NCBI RefSeq assembly: GCF_048544455.1
Contig: NC_133534.1
Location: 221,864,292-221,928,291, forward strand
Origin: Silene latifolia
Taxonomy: Eukaryota; Streptophyta; Magnoliopsida; Caryophyllales; Caryophyllaceae
DNA length: 64,000 nt
Reading direction: 5' to 3'
Shown here: piece after piece, positions 45,586 to 58,389 of the stretch
How the letters are laid out: each line of letters opens with the position of its first letter
Position numbering within the stretch: the first letter of the stretch is position 1
The notes under the pieces: model-generated
Told to the model about the DNA's origin: nothing
The model's database searches: none
Seen by the model: the letters and a program-made list of their open reading frames with translations, nothing else
Position numbers and translations under genes: made by a program

Positions 45586-47071
45586 TGATGCGTGCATTTT
45601 ATATAAACTTTTTGTATCATATTTGCACGCATCTCTATGCAGTTTGTGTAGTGTTTAGCTACAAATGTCCCCCGAATTGTCTACTTTGGTTTGTCTTGTA
45701 TTATTTACAGGTATGAACCGGAAAGTAGCATAATCAAGCTTAATACATGTCCCTATGCATGCATTTAGGAGATGAGTTGAGTCGGAGCTTGGAAACTACT
45801 AATTGTGATGCGCAAAGAAGTAAGATAGCTAGGTGAGCAAAGGAAGAACTTCAAATTACTAGTGCCTACTTTGAAGAGACATATCTCGAGTTCTACAACT
45901 GATTTTCAGGTTATTCCAATTTTATATTAAAGCTTGTCCTCTTAGCTTTCCAACGCCACCAGAAACGCTCTGTTTGCCCAAGTAACGAAGAAATGGCAGC
46001 CATTTGAAGTTCAGTGCGCGAAGCAGGAATTGTGCGCTGGAAACCACTCGATCGAGTACTATTGTGTTCGATCGAGTAGTTTAAGTCCTCAACCGAATTG
46101 CTTATTTTAGATAGTGTTCGATCGAGTAGGTTTTCTACTCGATCGAGAGGTTTTGCTATAAGTTACTCGATAGAGGAGTTTTAAAGTACTCGATCGAGTA
46201 CTTTCCTATCTGCCGCAAGGTTTTAATCCGTGTTTAGGTTATGTTTTGTTTATTTTCACTTCCCTATATAAGGAAGTCGTCATTAAGTTAATAAACATCT
46301 CTTATCACATCTCATATACTCTTAATCACTGCTCTTACTCTTAATATCTGCTGCTACCTTGTTCTTTTGCCGGATTCTAAACCTCTGTAACCTTTCTTCT
46401 CTTTTATATTAATTCTCTTTTGCTTATTTCTTCATTATGTTTGTTCTTGCTTCATCTTTCTCTTTTGCTTTATTCATTATTATGTTTAGCTAAATTGCTT
46501 GCTAGGATTTAGGGGATCCAATGAGTTGATGTTAATTGCTAATTAGGTTTGCAGATCTGTTGCTAAAATCACGTCTTTGTTGTTAATCACTGCAATTAAC
46601 TGTAATTAGCTGCTTGAGTCGACGCATCTAGCTAATTGATTTGTTAAGCCTTGACCTAGACCGGAAGGTTGGAAGGGGTGAGACCTGCAATGAACATTAG
46701 GATGCTTTAGTGAGGGCGGAAGCTAAGCTAATAGTGTTTTAGGGTGAATTGAGACCGCAAGGAGATATTCGTTGCCCCTTAGACCGATACAAGTGACCGA
46801 TCTGTGACCTTAGCTGCAATTGTCTGACATTCATGGGTGACCCGACAATCCTAGTTTTATCTCTTTATTGTTAATACCTTTATTTTTATCGCTCAATTTC
46901 TCTTTCCACCTCTCTTAGTTTAGAAATCATACTCAAACCCCCGTTACTCTTAGACTAATTTAAAACAGATAAATCTCAATTTTGCCTCCCTGTGGAGATC
47001 GACCCTACTTACCGCTAGCTTCTGTTAGTAGTACTTAGGTATTTATTTTTGGTACTAAAACGACGGTATCA
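45586..47071 (+). repeat. Athila-type 5' LTR
   Basis: 1486 bp, TGATGCG...GGTATCA. It contains the CTCGATCGAG motif cluster at 46045-46205 and TATATAAGGAAG near 46264-46275, a likely promoter. Compared with LTR2, only scattered differences are seen. Confidence 0.85.
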
Positions 47072-47076
47072 AATTT

Positions 47077-47094
47077 TGGCGCCGTTGCCGGGGA
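47077..47094 (+). promoter_or_regulatory. Athila-type primer binding site
   Basis: TGGCGCCGTTGCCGGGGA, five bases after the LTR end, pairs with plant tRNA-Asp as in Athila elements. Confidence 0.88.
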
Positions 47095-47245
47095 GGCAGC
47101 GTAGTTTTATCTGTTTTTATTTAGTCTATTTCTTGTCTCAAGGAACCTCGGTTCCTTGAGACCATTCTCATGTCTCTCGTTCTTGACTTTCCGCAGAGAT
47201 AGAACGAAAGTTTTGGTTCTTATATAGACAGGTGGGAGGAGTGGC

Positions 47246-48175
47246 TTGAACCAAGACAAGGAATGCTTTCGGGACTCCAAACTTTCGGGACTCCAAATAT
47301 GCATGTCTATCATCCGGGGAATTAATGCCCCTACGCGAGCATACTTTGAGGCTAATGGTAAGTGGGATTTCGAAGGAATCCCCGTAAAAGAGGTATTAGA
47401 ATCTTTTGAATGGTTTGCTACTGAAACTCTTAAACCCAATTTCTCTCTTCATGTTGACTCAGATGAGGGGGTGGGTGAGACCTTGGAAACCGTTTTAGGA
47501 AATACTGACGGAGAAATATAGGAGACCATTAGCATGGTTGATAATTCTATTTATAAGGATAATTTAGAACCCCTATATGATTCTTGCACAGATAGTGAGG
47601 ACGACTGGGGAGGTCTCTTTGAGAACTTCCCTACTAATGAGTCTAGCTATAGGGAGAGTGAGGAGAAAAGTTTTGACAGTCTTGAGGTTAAATGGGATAG
47701 TTATGACGATATTATGGATGAACCTATTATTGAGGACCCAATTGACCGAATTGACTTTACCGTCCCTTGCATTTGGGATGAATACCCACCTTCTCCTTTA
47801 GAAGACCAGATTCCTTCACCTCACAATACAAACCCGTCAGTGCATCTGGATTATACTCGCGTTATTTTTGAGTCAAATGCGCATGAGCTCTCTTATTTTC
47901 CACTCGCGGTTAATTTGAGCTTTTATATTTCGCCCGTAGCTGGAGAGCAGAATTATTTAGTGGATCAATTTGGGAGCTGTCATAGGAAATTCGTTAGGCT
48001 TAAACGGAAGCACATTTCAATTTCCTATATTATTATTATATTATGGTGCTACTTACAGTTTTGTGTAGCACATGCGCAGATTTATGATCTTATGCTAAGA
48101 GCTTTGAGTTGCTTTGATTGTGACCAACTGGAGCAGCTGGATGAAGAAAAGAAGGTTGAGCTGGGACCTGTCTGA
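47246..48175 (+). pseudogene. Athila-type internal ORF with one in-frame TAG and a C-terminal hydrophobic segment
   Basis: One frame runs from 47246 to 48175 and is interrupted only by TAG at 47519-47521. Part one holds YFEANGKWDFEGIPVKEVLE; part two is very acidic (DSCTDSEDDWGGLFENF) and ends with a hydrophobic stretch SISYIIIILWCYLQFCVAHA, a plausible membrane helix, then LEQLDEEKKVELGPV. I do not recognise a family. It occupies the gag position of a non-autonomous Athila element, yet the acidic body and terminal hydrophobic helix would also suit an envelope-like relic of the Athila group. Stop read-through is possible but ordinary decay is more likely. Confidence 0.5.
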
Positions 48176-50056
48176 AACTAGCGCTACCCGGGAGGCAACC
48201 CGAAGTTTAATTTTTTTAGCTGTTTTACATTTCAGTTTTGTGTGTGTAATAAATGATTTTTGCAACCATAGACTCTGAACGATCTAGGCTTGGTTTTTGG
48301 TTGTATTTGTAGTTGCTATTTGCGTCTTTGTAGGTGTTCCCTTGATCGAATGCTTTCCATCTTCGATCGAGCATCCACAGACACGACCATTTCGATTGAG
48401 CATTTCCCTTTTCTCGATCGAGCACTTCCACAGCCCATTTCACTCGGTCGAATAATCCACTCTCTCGATCGAGTTGGCTTCCTTTGATTCGCTTCCTGTG
48501 ACGCTGTTCTGGGGCTATTTAGCGACCTCCCATGTTGCTGGCTGGTTTGGGGAGGTCCCTACTTCGCATATTCTTGTGAGTTTTCCGCATCTCCACTCTC
48601 TCCTTTTTAGTTTGCATTTCCTTTCCCTATTTTTGAGTACAATGAGGGCATTGTACGGTTTGGTTTGGGGAGGTTATGCATCCATATCTGTGTCTGCATG
48701 TTGTTTTTATTGCATTCTTGTTGTCACGTTTAATTTTTTGTATACATTGTTGTTTATTTTTACAAAAAAAAAATCAAAAATCTCATAAAAATTTAAAAAC
48801 TCTATAAAATTAAAAATTTCATGTTTATTTTAGCATATAGGTTGAGTCGGGACGGTAGATTTCAATGATGAAATTGCACTACATTTAGTCATTTTGCTTA
48901 AGCCTTGCTTAAACTGATATCTATAGCTTTGTCTTTTCGCATATCTACGAGTTAATGTTAAAATACAGCTGAACAAATAGACTTGACCTGAAATTTTGGC
49001 AAGCTACTTATAATTTCTAAGGATTAGAGCCTTATAGCTGGTGTCATTTATGACCAGTTCATGTAGGATTGTGAGTAGTTACTCCTTGCATAACATGTAT
49101 CATCAATTTGCACAAATATGAAATTCAATTGCTTTTTGCCAGCATACATTCGGTTTAGTTGTTGGTGTCACATGCAGGGAGGTGCTTACACTTCCTTTTC
49201 TTCTATTTTTACCCATAAACTCCACATTTAGCCAAATTTGCCTTTTGACCCTTAACTACATCCCAAATTTAGCCTGCCTTGTCAAGCTAGTTTAGTGTAT
49301 TTTTTTGCGGTATATATTTTATTGATCCGAATTTGGTTTGTATTATATTGATTTGGAGTTGGTAGAAAAGAAAAAAAGAGGGTGATGAAAAAAAAAGAAG
49401 TAATAAGGAATTGAAAAAAAAAAGAAAAACGTGAATCAAAAGAGTAAAAAAAAGAGAAACCGAGAAAGAAAAAAAAAAGAAAAAAATTGTTTGATTGTTG
49501 ACGGTTTCACTCCTAGGCTATATTTATATCTATTAAGGAGTATGTTCGGTTCGGTTTGGTGAGTTTGAATGCCAAATATGGGCATTGTGCTTAATTTTGA
49601 TGGATGGGAAATGGATGTTGTCAGTTTGGCTCTGTTTAGGTACTAGCTTAGCCGCCTATACCCTCACATTTCCAAAAAAATGCTTTGCCTTTTCTTATCC
49701 ATTACCTCACTTTACCATGTCTATCATATTAACTGCATGCATGTTTATGTGGGTCGTAGTTTAGGTGAGCGACTAATTTTCTTCCTCTCTTACATTCATA
49801 TGCTTACCCTTTGCTTCATGAGAGAAGAGTGACCCGTGAGAGTCCTTTATCAAAGGTCTTGCAAGGTCAATAGTTCAGCTTTATTATAAACATCCTACAA
49901 CTCGTTTGCATTTGACATTTTTGCTATAAGTGTTAGTTGGCTGCATTAAATCGGTTTAAGTGGCCATTTGTAGCTAGCTCTGAGCTTTCTTTTTCCGTTC
50001 CATTAGTTTGCATATAGTTTGCGTGGGGACAAGAAAAAGTTTGGTTTGGGGAAGTT
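48176..50056 (+). other. Non-coding 3' interior of the Athila-type element
   Basis: It starts with GGGAGGCAACCC just after the ORF and has CTCGATCGAG-like motifs at 48343-48475. It repeats ACAATGAGGGCATTGTACGG-type and TTTGGTTTGGGGAGG motifs, then A-rich low-complexity sequence at 49368-49485. It ends in the purine tract before LTR2. No gene was found. Confidence 0.55.
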
Positions 50057-51254
50057 TGATGCGTTCATTTTATATAGACTTTTTGTATCATATTTGCACG
50101 CATCTCTATGCAGTTTGTGTAGTGTTTAGCTACAAATGTCCCCCAAATTGTCTACTTTGGTTTGTCTTGTATTATTTATAGGTATGAACCGGAAAGCAGC
50201 ATAATTAAGCTTAATACATGTCCCTATGCATGCATTTAGGAGATGAGTTGAGTCGGAGCTTGGAAACTACTAATTGTGATGCGCAAAGAAGTAAGATAGC
50301 TAGGCGAGCATAGGAAGAACTTCAAATTACTAGTGTCTAGTTTGAAGAGCCATATCTCGAGTTCTACAACTGATTTTCAGGTTATTCAATTGGAGATGAA
50401 AGCTTGTCCTATTAGCTTTCCAACGCCACCGGAAACGCTCTGTTTGCCTAAGTAACGAAGAAGTGGCAGCCGTTTGAAGTTCAGTGCGCGAAGCAGGAAT
50501 TGTGAGCTGGAAACCACTCGATCGAGTACTATTGTGTTCGATCAAGTAGTTTAAGTCCTCGATCGAATTGATTATTTTAGATAGTGTTAGATCGAGTAGG
50601 TTTTCTACTTGATCGAGAGGTTTTGCTATAAGTTACTCGATAGAGGAGTTTTAAAGTACTCGATCGAGTACTTTCCTATCTGCCGCAAGGTTTTAATCCG
50701 TGTTTAGGTTATCTTTTGTTTATTTTCACTTCCCTATATAAGGAAGTCGTCATTAGGTTAATAAACATCTCTTATCACATCTCATATACTCTTAATCACT
50801 GCTCTTACTCTTAATTTCTGCTGCTACCTTGTTCTTTTGCCGGATTCTAAACCTCTGTAACCTTTCTTCTCTTTTATATTAATTCTCTTTTGCTTATTTC
50901 TTCATTATGTTTGTTCTTGCTTCATCTTTATCTTTTGCTTTATTCATTATTATGTTTAGCTAAATCTCTTGCTAGGATTTAGGGGATCTAATGAGTTGAT
51001 GTTAGTTGCTAATTAGGTTTGCAGATCTGTTGCTAAAATCACGTCTTTGTTGTTAATCACTGCAATTAACTATAATTAGCTGCTTGAGTCGACGCATCTA
51101 GCTAATTGATTTGTTAAGCCTTAACCTAGACCGGAAGGTTGGAAGGGGTGAGACCTGCAATGAACATTAGGATGCTTTAATGAGGACGGAAGCTAAGCTA
51201 ATAGTGTTTTAGGGTGAATTGAGAATGGAAGGAGATATTCGTTGCCCCTTAGAC
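50057..51254 (+). repeat. Athila-type 3' LTR, truncated by insertion
   Basis: Matches the first 1.2 kb of LTR1 (to GTTGCCCCTTAGAC) with scattered substitutions. The next base begins a Tekay-type LTR, so the end of this LTR is displaced. Confidence 0.85.
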
Positions 51255-54118
51255 TGTGACACCCTCAATTTTAGCCTTAAATAAACACGTAAATTTTACA
51301 GAAAAACTGGTAGGATATGTTTGTAATTGGTTCAACTAGACAAAACCTGTAATTTTTAAAACTTTTCCTAAACCATTCACAAACATCTCCAAATTTAAGA
51401 CTGCCAATACCTGCAAAAGCTAATAAACCAATTTACATAGCTATGCTAAAGACAGGGAATTATAATGATACAAGCCAAAATAAAAGAGGGAGACATATGT
51501 CCCTTCAAAATATATACATAACCAAAAGTTAAAAGGTTTACTACTAAAAAAAGCCAAACTAGGTCCAAGGTTCCTTAAGCTCACTAGCTCGTCTGTGACC
51601 CCATTTAAATCTTCAACCTGTCAATCGCATTTTATACAAACACGAAAGCCACAATTCAGTGGGGAGTAACTTGAGTCCTCCCGACCCACGAAACGTCATA
51701 TTTAATGTAACATGTAATGAAACATGTAAACAACATGATAAACAATTTAATTATCAAGTATTCTAACCTATGACCCCCTAATCGACCAAAATAAACTATC
51801 ATGTGAAACATATAACAAACAAGATAATCCAAACTTTATCAATTGTAACCGACTTACATCTCACCTATTACAATTCATAAAATCACCATACAAGAAAGGG
51901 CAATATATCAAAGAGAGGCATAAGTTCTTAGTACGGTCAATAGTCACTCAGAACTCGAGTCTATACCACGAGGTAGGGAAGGTAATCGAACCGGTATCTT
52001 GGCTCAGCGGTTAATATTAATAAAACATGGCCAAGACACAACACAACCCTAGCCTAAAATCTGCGCAGACCTAGACATGCGGATACACACCACCGCACCC
52101 AAGACCCACAATTTTTCTAAAACAAAGTGAGTACCCTAAGGAGTCCACCAAAGGGTTGGCTAGTACTTAAGTTGACCACTTACTATCAGAATAAGTAACG
52201 AGGTCATGCCCCAACTTGGATATAAATCCACTAGTCAGGAACACAAAGGCTATTAAGCAGTGAACATATACTCGTCAGAGACTATAAATACCTATCTATG
52301 ACAAACACAACAACCTGCAAGAAAGTATTTAATACCAATACCATTTCTAGCAATATTAACAATATTAAAGGCTTCAGGGAATCTAGGGCCGTTTTTACAA
52401 TGTAAGAAACTATTAAATTCAACCAACTATACATGTGAACTAAAAACTTGATAAATGGCCTAAAACAAGGAAAAGGCCGATTATCCAATTCATATAAAAT
52501 TTCATCCAACCGAATTTTTACCCGCAACCCCGATCTGCGGCAGTGCGGGTTAAATTGCGGCTGACCAATCACACAATTGACTGACATCGAATCAGTCAAA
52601 GGGACTAAGGCTCAGTTTTCGGCACAATCATCAAAACATTACAATTTCATTTTATAATCTACCCTAACATGTGCAACTACTAATATAAACTTAATTTTTA
52701 CCATTAACATAATTTTTACTACTAATATGATTCAGTTCAAAGGTATACTCATATGTGACTTATAATAACTATAACATTAATGAACCCGAAATGACAAATA
52801 TTGCATGAAAAACCGCGAAACAAGCGACGGACCAACCCGGCCCAAGCACGGGCCTGCCGCGGCCCGTCACGGGCCTGTTTCACTGCTGTGAACAGTACCG
52901 CGGGTCTGTGAACAGTAACTTTTCTATAAATTTTTCGGTAAAACGACGCCAAATACTCATACGGACTCCGAATTGAGTGATTCAAGTGGCTAAACCACCT
53001 AATTTTTCGACGCCGTTCAATCTGTCATATTTTTGGAAACATTTGAAAATGTCTCGGTCCGGTAATGACACGTTCCAGCCAACCCGCGGATTTGTCCCAT
53101 CAAATAATTACTCATCCAAATTTGTTCTAAACAATAATATACAAATGTTTAACTTAAACTAACAAAAGACAAGCATTAGACATGCATGCAACCCATTTTA
53201 TCATGTGAAAATTTACTACTCAAACAAAAATCACAAAAACATACAAAAAGCAAAGAATGTGACGATTATTCGTCGAGTAACTCGAAATATGTTACCTTAA
53301 GCTAGAAAATGAGCAATTAGCACCTTTAAAACCAAACCCTAACAAGCAACTAGCCACTATCTTCGACAATATACGAGTCCTCAAACTCGTCTTCCTATTC
53401 TTCACCTAAATAAACAATAAAAACACAAAAATAAGTATAAATACCGAAATTTGCCCAAAATTCGTCTTAAAACAACTTCAAGAAAACTGAAATTAAAATA
53501 TACCAGGTTGTAGATCTCGACGAGAGGATTCCGGAAATATAAATTATGTGAAAATCCGATAAGAAATGAGGAAGTTATGATGAATTTTAACTTGAATTTG
53601 ATGAAAATGGTGTTTATTAGTTTAGATTAGGAATAGAATGTAAGGAAGATGAAGAAAAATCAGAAAAAAAGGAAGGGGGAAGGGGTGTCCGCGGGAAAGG
53701 AAGAAAGGAAAGGAGGGAGACGGGTTTAAGTCGGGATTTTACGAGTCGGTTTTGGCTCGTTTCGATAATAATTAAAACCGTTGGTCAAATGCAAATTCCG
53801 ACAAGACCAAAGTTCTTAAACACGAGATTACAAGAAAATTGAATACTCATACGACCCATTTCCAAAATCGTTTGCCCAATTTTCAAAAGAGTTGTCTTTT
53901 TTCCCCGATATGCCCTTATTTCGAATTAAAAGATTTTTACACGGTTTAAACTATTTTTAAACATTTCGAAACTATCAAAATAAATACTTTACTTCAAAAT
54001 ATAATAAAATTATATTTCTTTGAATTATTTTTACTTCAAATATATTAATATTAAATTCAACTTGATTAATAAATTACTTCCGAAATATATTAACGGTCCG
54101 AAATTACGGGGTGTTACA
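51255..54118 (-). repeat. Large Tekay-type LTR (3' LTR)
   Basis: On the minus strand it runs TGTAACACCCCGTAATTTCGG to GGGTGTCACA, 2864 bp, with TG...CA ends. It is next to a purine tract at 54119-54136, making it the 3' LTR of a minus-strand element whose 5' part is not seen. A GC-rich inverted block (CCGCGGCCCGTCACGGGCC) lies near 52856-52874. Confidence 0.72.
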
Positions 54119-55670
54119 ATCACCCCTCCTTTTAAAAAGTTTCGTCCTCGAAACTTAGAAGGAGAAATTCTAGTATACAACATATTAATAATATAAAATA
54201 TAGGTATCTTTTCAATGAAACGGTGATACTCTTGTTGATCAGACAAGAACATCCATATTCCACATCAAGGATAAGGTAAAAAGGCAAATCATTTGTATAA
54301 ATCAAAAACCAAAATACCTTCAAAACATTAATGAAGAGTTTTCAAGAATGTAAGTCTCATTCATTGAACGGAATTGCTCTTGTCGTGCACACAAGAACGC
54401 TATCTTTCCAAATCAGAGACAAATCTTAACGAAATCTCGGGTCTAGAAATTAAAATTACGATAAATGAGTTTATATTCAAGAAAGGAATAGGGAATTAAA
54501 TCAAATTTTCATTTTCAAGTCTTCAAAAATAGGTTAGGTTAGCAGAAGAGACATAAACTTTCAAGAATGAATCGAAACTAGTAGCTTGAAATATTTAGAA
54601 ATTCCTCGAAGTGAAAAGTAACTTAGACATCATAGGAGCAGGTATGCTAAAAGGATTCAAGCTTAACTAATCAAAAGAGCTGTATGAATTTCATGAGGTA
54701 AGAATTGAAGTCGAACCTAAATGGGTGTCAAAGATGGAGTTTCATAGGTTACCAACATCAAACTTATGAGAGGAGCATGATGAAGTAAGGAAAAGAAGTA
54801 TGAGCGGTAACGCTCATGATCAAGGAAGAAGGGAAATTAGACCACAAGGAAACGCCATACACCCTTATCTCAAACAACAACATTACTCAAATCGGTTCCA
54901 AAAACTTCCTAACAACAAAACTCATAACCACATCGCTCCCAAGGGTTTCCTCAAAAAGTAAACCTTCAATCAAGAATCCCAATACCAAGCTCTAAACTCC
55001 AAGAGGAGGTTCCTCAAATATTCCACAAGGTTCTTATTTCAAAACAAGGTAGTAACATACCAACCCCAAAATCTGAAAAATCAATAGGATCTCAAGTTTC
55101 TCTATCCTTTTACTCATTAAGGATTCCCAAAAGCGGAACTACACTCAGCCACAACATCATCCCATCATCACAAGTACTCAATGCGACCTCAAGGTCTATA
55201 AAACTATAGAGTTAACAAATTCTTCTTAATACTAAGTCTCTCTCAACTCAAGAACTCTCAAGAGCCAACTGTCTCTCAACTCAAGAACTCTCAAGAGCCA
55301 ACTGTCTCTCATATCAAGCACAACTAACAAGACTAACCAAAGGATTCCAAGTTATATTCTCCTATACAACTCAAACCTTAAACAATCAATTTCTCAACTC
55401 GTTCACGCCCTCCAATGATACATTCTCTCAAAACCGGGTTCTCTTGAACAAGGGAACTATCCTGCGAAATAAAAGGAAGGTGTCCACATGGACTCTTATT
55501 ATAAAAAGAAAACGAACCAAGGATGAATCGGAAGAAAGAATTGAAGAGTAGTTACCAAGGCGAGAGAAGAGGAATTTGAAAGACGAATAAACAACGAGAT
55601 TGGAAGACTAAGGTAAGATACACTGAAGACTAAGGTAAGATACACTGAATACGAATAAACAACGAGATTG
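54119..55670 (-). other. Purine tract and non-coding 3' interior of the second Tekay-type element
   Basis: The minus strand reads CTCGAGG-like TTTCGAGGACGAAACTTTTT and AAAAGGAGGGGTGAT before the LTR. Further in there is no ORF. A 39-bp direct duplication (CTCTCAACTCAAGAACTCTCAAGAG...) occurs at 55241-55320. A second set of duplications (AGACTAAGGTAAGATACACTG and ACGAATAAACAACGAGATTGG) occurs at 55585-55675. The border with the DUF7745-2 3' flank is not sharp. Confidence 0.5.
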
Positions 55671-55880
55671 GAAAGACTCTTATTTAATTAATAATGGGAG
55701 GGATTACAATTTCAATGACAAATAAAGCTCGACGAGTCTACAACTTGTCAAATCTAAGGCGTCAACTAAAACACCTCACATAATAAAACTAGCACAAAAC
55801 ACACAATAACTAGCTAGTACAACATAATAAAAACTCACAACACTACTACAACATATTAATAAAATGGGTAATGGAGGTCT

Positions 55881-57336
55881 TCACTCTTCCATTTTATCCT
55901 TGCCTTTTCCTTCGGGGTACATATTCCCCTTGCTCTTCTTGTTGGCCCGCCTAGCATGGACTTCCTCCTCGGAAAGGATCCTCGACGGATCTAAGACGGC
56001 GACGGCCTCCGGTCTAGCACAAGACCCCATGTTCGACCCAAAAAGAGCCAATGCACGGCCCACCATATTCTTGGGGCCGGAACTCCTCCTCTTAGGTGGC
56101 CTCATCACATCAGGGGTAGCTCCATCGACATACTCTTCAAAGAAGGCACGGTTGGCCTTGCCAACCTCTCGATACTTCAAGTCGACAACCTCGTCCTTAC
56201 GGAATTTGGACCTCTCTTCCAAGGACGGAGCTCTTGACCACTTGACATAAGCGGGAGTCACCCATGTCGTGGCAACGGGGTTTGGTACCTCCCAAAGCGG
56301 CCGAGTAGCCCACCATCTTTCGAAGACCTCCACAAGCTCGGAGTTCCGGAAAACATTCTCTTGGACAAGAGTATCTTGAGCGGGCACCTTTTGTTGAGCC
56401 CCATTTGCCTCATGAGCCTTTCGGGATAAATGAAGGAAACAACCTTCAAACCCACCACCCTCAAAGAACGAGGACTAGCACCCGAAGCGGGCAACCCCAT
56501 GAAGGACCTCAAGTGCCACCATGCACCACCCAACGGATGTGAGGACCACCCTCCTCCGCCAATCTCGCGGCCCAATAAGCCTCAGTGGAAGCAAAGCTAT
56601 CCGGGTACAACTTCTTCCTCATAGTAAGGTGACGGAAGGAATAAGAAGGAGAATTAACTGGAGGCTCTACATACCTTAGCCTCTCCAATAGCCACACTTG
56701 AAGGATCCTCGGGGATCCGAAGGAGGGAACTTCTCCACAAGAGCCTTCCTTTTCCAAAGCTTGGATGATCTCGCCAAGCACCAACCATGATGGATCTCTA
56801 CCATGCTCAATTTGCTCAATCACATGAATAAGGGTCATGCTACCATAGCATTTTGGCCCCTCCTTCTTCAAGACATCAACGAAGAGGTACACATGGACAA
56901 GACAAAAGGCAAGAGCCCTTCTCCTAGCCACCTCCGAGACATTAGCATCTAATCGGTTTGAAAAGATGTTGATAGGAGCCAGCATATCCACACCATGTGG
57001 AGCAACAAGAAAGTTGATTTGGCTTGTTGACAAGCCCAACATGGAACGGAATTTTTCCTTGTAGCATAATCGAGTTGGAGGAAGCACCGGAACACAACCC
57101 GGCCACCCACCAATGGCTCCGACTTCTTCGGCAAGAGGACAAATTTCACCTTTCGGGAAAACGAAAACATGGTGTTTCGAATCCCAAAACCGAGAACATG
57201 CTTCAAGAAATGACGGTTGCACCTTGACTTGACGGAGCACCAACAATTGACCAACTCCCATGCAAATGAGTTGATACTTATTGGGAGGCGACAAATCCCG
57301 GCACCATTGTCGTAATGCGTTCTCAAAAGCATCCAT
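55881..57336 (-). pseudogene. DUF7745-like protein gene, copy 2 (two frameshifts, no intron)
   Basis: The start MDAFENALRQWCRDL at 57336 was chosen over the upstream ATG at 57405. The TATA box at 57430-57423 would put the RNA start at about 57400, and the ATG is then 94 bp from the TATA box, as in copy 1 (93 bp). The first frame (LEACSRFWDSKHHVFVFPKG, EEVGAIGGW, RRRALAFCLVHVY, ILQVWLLERLRYVEP) runs to about 56520. It then shifts to AWWHLRSFMGLPASG and shifts again near 56400 to VPAQDTLVQENVFRN, ending KGKGKDKMEE at 55881. The site of the copy-1 intron is uninterrupted here. The chemistry of the tail (basic, Lys-rich) is conserved. The gene is inactive as read and its role is unknown. Confidence 0.65.
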
Positions 57337-57422
57337 GAAATTTTTTTTTGGAAGAAGAAGAAGAATTTTTGTCGAGATGTTTTTTTGTTTCGGACGATGA
57401 AACAATGAAGCACAAACATCGC

Positions 57423-57606
57423 TATTTATACAAACTGATCAGCGCGTTTTTTGAGAAAAGGGGAGAGCGAGAGCTTCCATCCATCGCAGTCGCTCGCGCC
57501 TCTTTGAGGCTTCCCCAGGATTACCGCTGTTGACTTGTCTCTTTCAACTTGTGTTTTCTCCTGACACCTCAAACCTCCCGCCAGGACGCTCGCGCCTCTT
57601 CGGGAT
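57423..57606 (-). promoter_or_regulatory. Promoter region of DUF7745-2
   Basis: TATAAATA at 57430-57423. Upstream on the minus strand are GAAGAGGCGCGAGCG (57606-57588 region) and AAAGAGGCGCGAGCGACTGCG (57503-57485 region). These are variants of the GC-rich motif upstream of DUF7745-1 and in the Tat1 LTR. Confidence 0.55.
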
Positions 57607-58389
57607 GACCCGGGACGTTTTTGTGTTTCCTCACACTCACATTCCCTTATTTTCGTGTTTTACGAAATCCGACACGGTTTCCATGACGCAGCTTTAAACA
57701 TACGGATTTTTCTTTCTTTTTTAAAGGGGGAAGGGCTAGTCGCCCCGATCTGCGACGGATCGTTTCCATGTCAGTCGAAATTCCGAAAATTTTTCGCTTT
57801 TTCGCAATAAAATCGAAAATTGATAACACGACATCAGTTTTCCTCAAAATTTCAAGCGCTCACAAATCCGAGTCTTGATCTCTTAAAAATCAAATATACT
57901 CGCAAAAAAAATCTTTTTCTAAAAATTATCCTGACGGTTTGAGTTTGAATTTTTCGAGTCATAAATCAATTTCAACAAATTCGATGCAATTTGATTCGCG
58001 ACACGAGTTAATTGCTCAAAATTTTCAAATCAATTCCTTTTGAATTCCGAACATGACGACTCGTCACAAATTTTCAAAATTCATTGCAATTTTCAAACTT
58101 CAATTTTAACTTCAAGTCATCTTGGTTAATTTTGTTTTCAATTAAATGCTTTTACGTGTTTACGTTTATGCATATGTGCTATCTGTTGCCTATTTTCTAC
58201 ACTAACAATGCAAGAACTGATGCAAAAATAAAGGAGAATCAACAGCCGACAACCCTCCTCCGAAACACAACACAAAAAGCCAAAAATCACTAAATGAACC
58301 ACAATCCAAAAACACATATATACAAACCGCCTCACGCAAAATGTAAATATGTACAGACAAGAGTCCAAGACACGGACAAACTACAACAA
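57607..58389. other. Spacer between DUF7745-2 and PMD2
   Basis: A/T-rich non-coding sequence with many AAATTTTCAAA-like repeats (57780-58080). It holds the 3' flank of PMD2. No other feature was seen. Confidence 0.45.

Larger units (their letters stand above)
45586..51254 (+). mobile_element. Athila-type LTR element, non-autonomous, 3' LTR interrupted
   Basis: LTR1 45586-47071 and LTR2 from 50057 both start TGATGCGT; LTR1 ends GGTATCA. The primer binding site TGGCGCCGTTGCCGGGGA at 47077-47094 is the Athila type (tRNA-Asp). A purine tract GGTTTGGGGAAG precedes LTR2. The interior is only about 3 kb and lacks gag-pol, having one ORF at 47246-48175. LTR2 stops matching at 51254 where a Tekay-type LTR is inserted. 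Confidence 0.85.

Noticed and set aside
57403..57405. Upstream ATG of DUF7745-2
   Set aside because: Too close to the TATA box (about 20 bp) and absent in copy 1.
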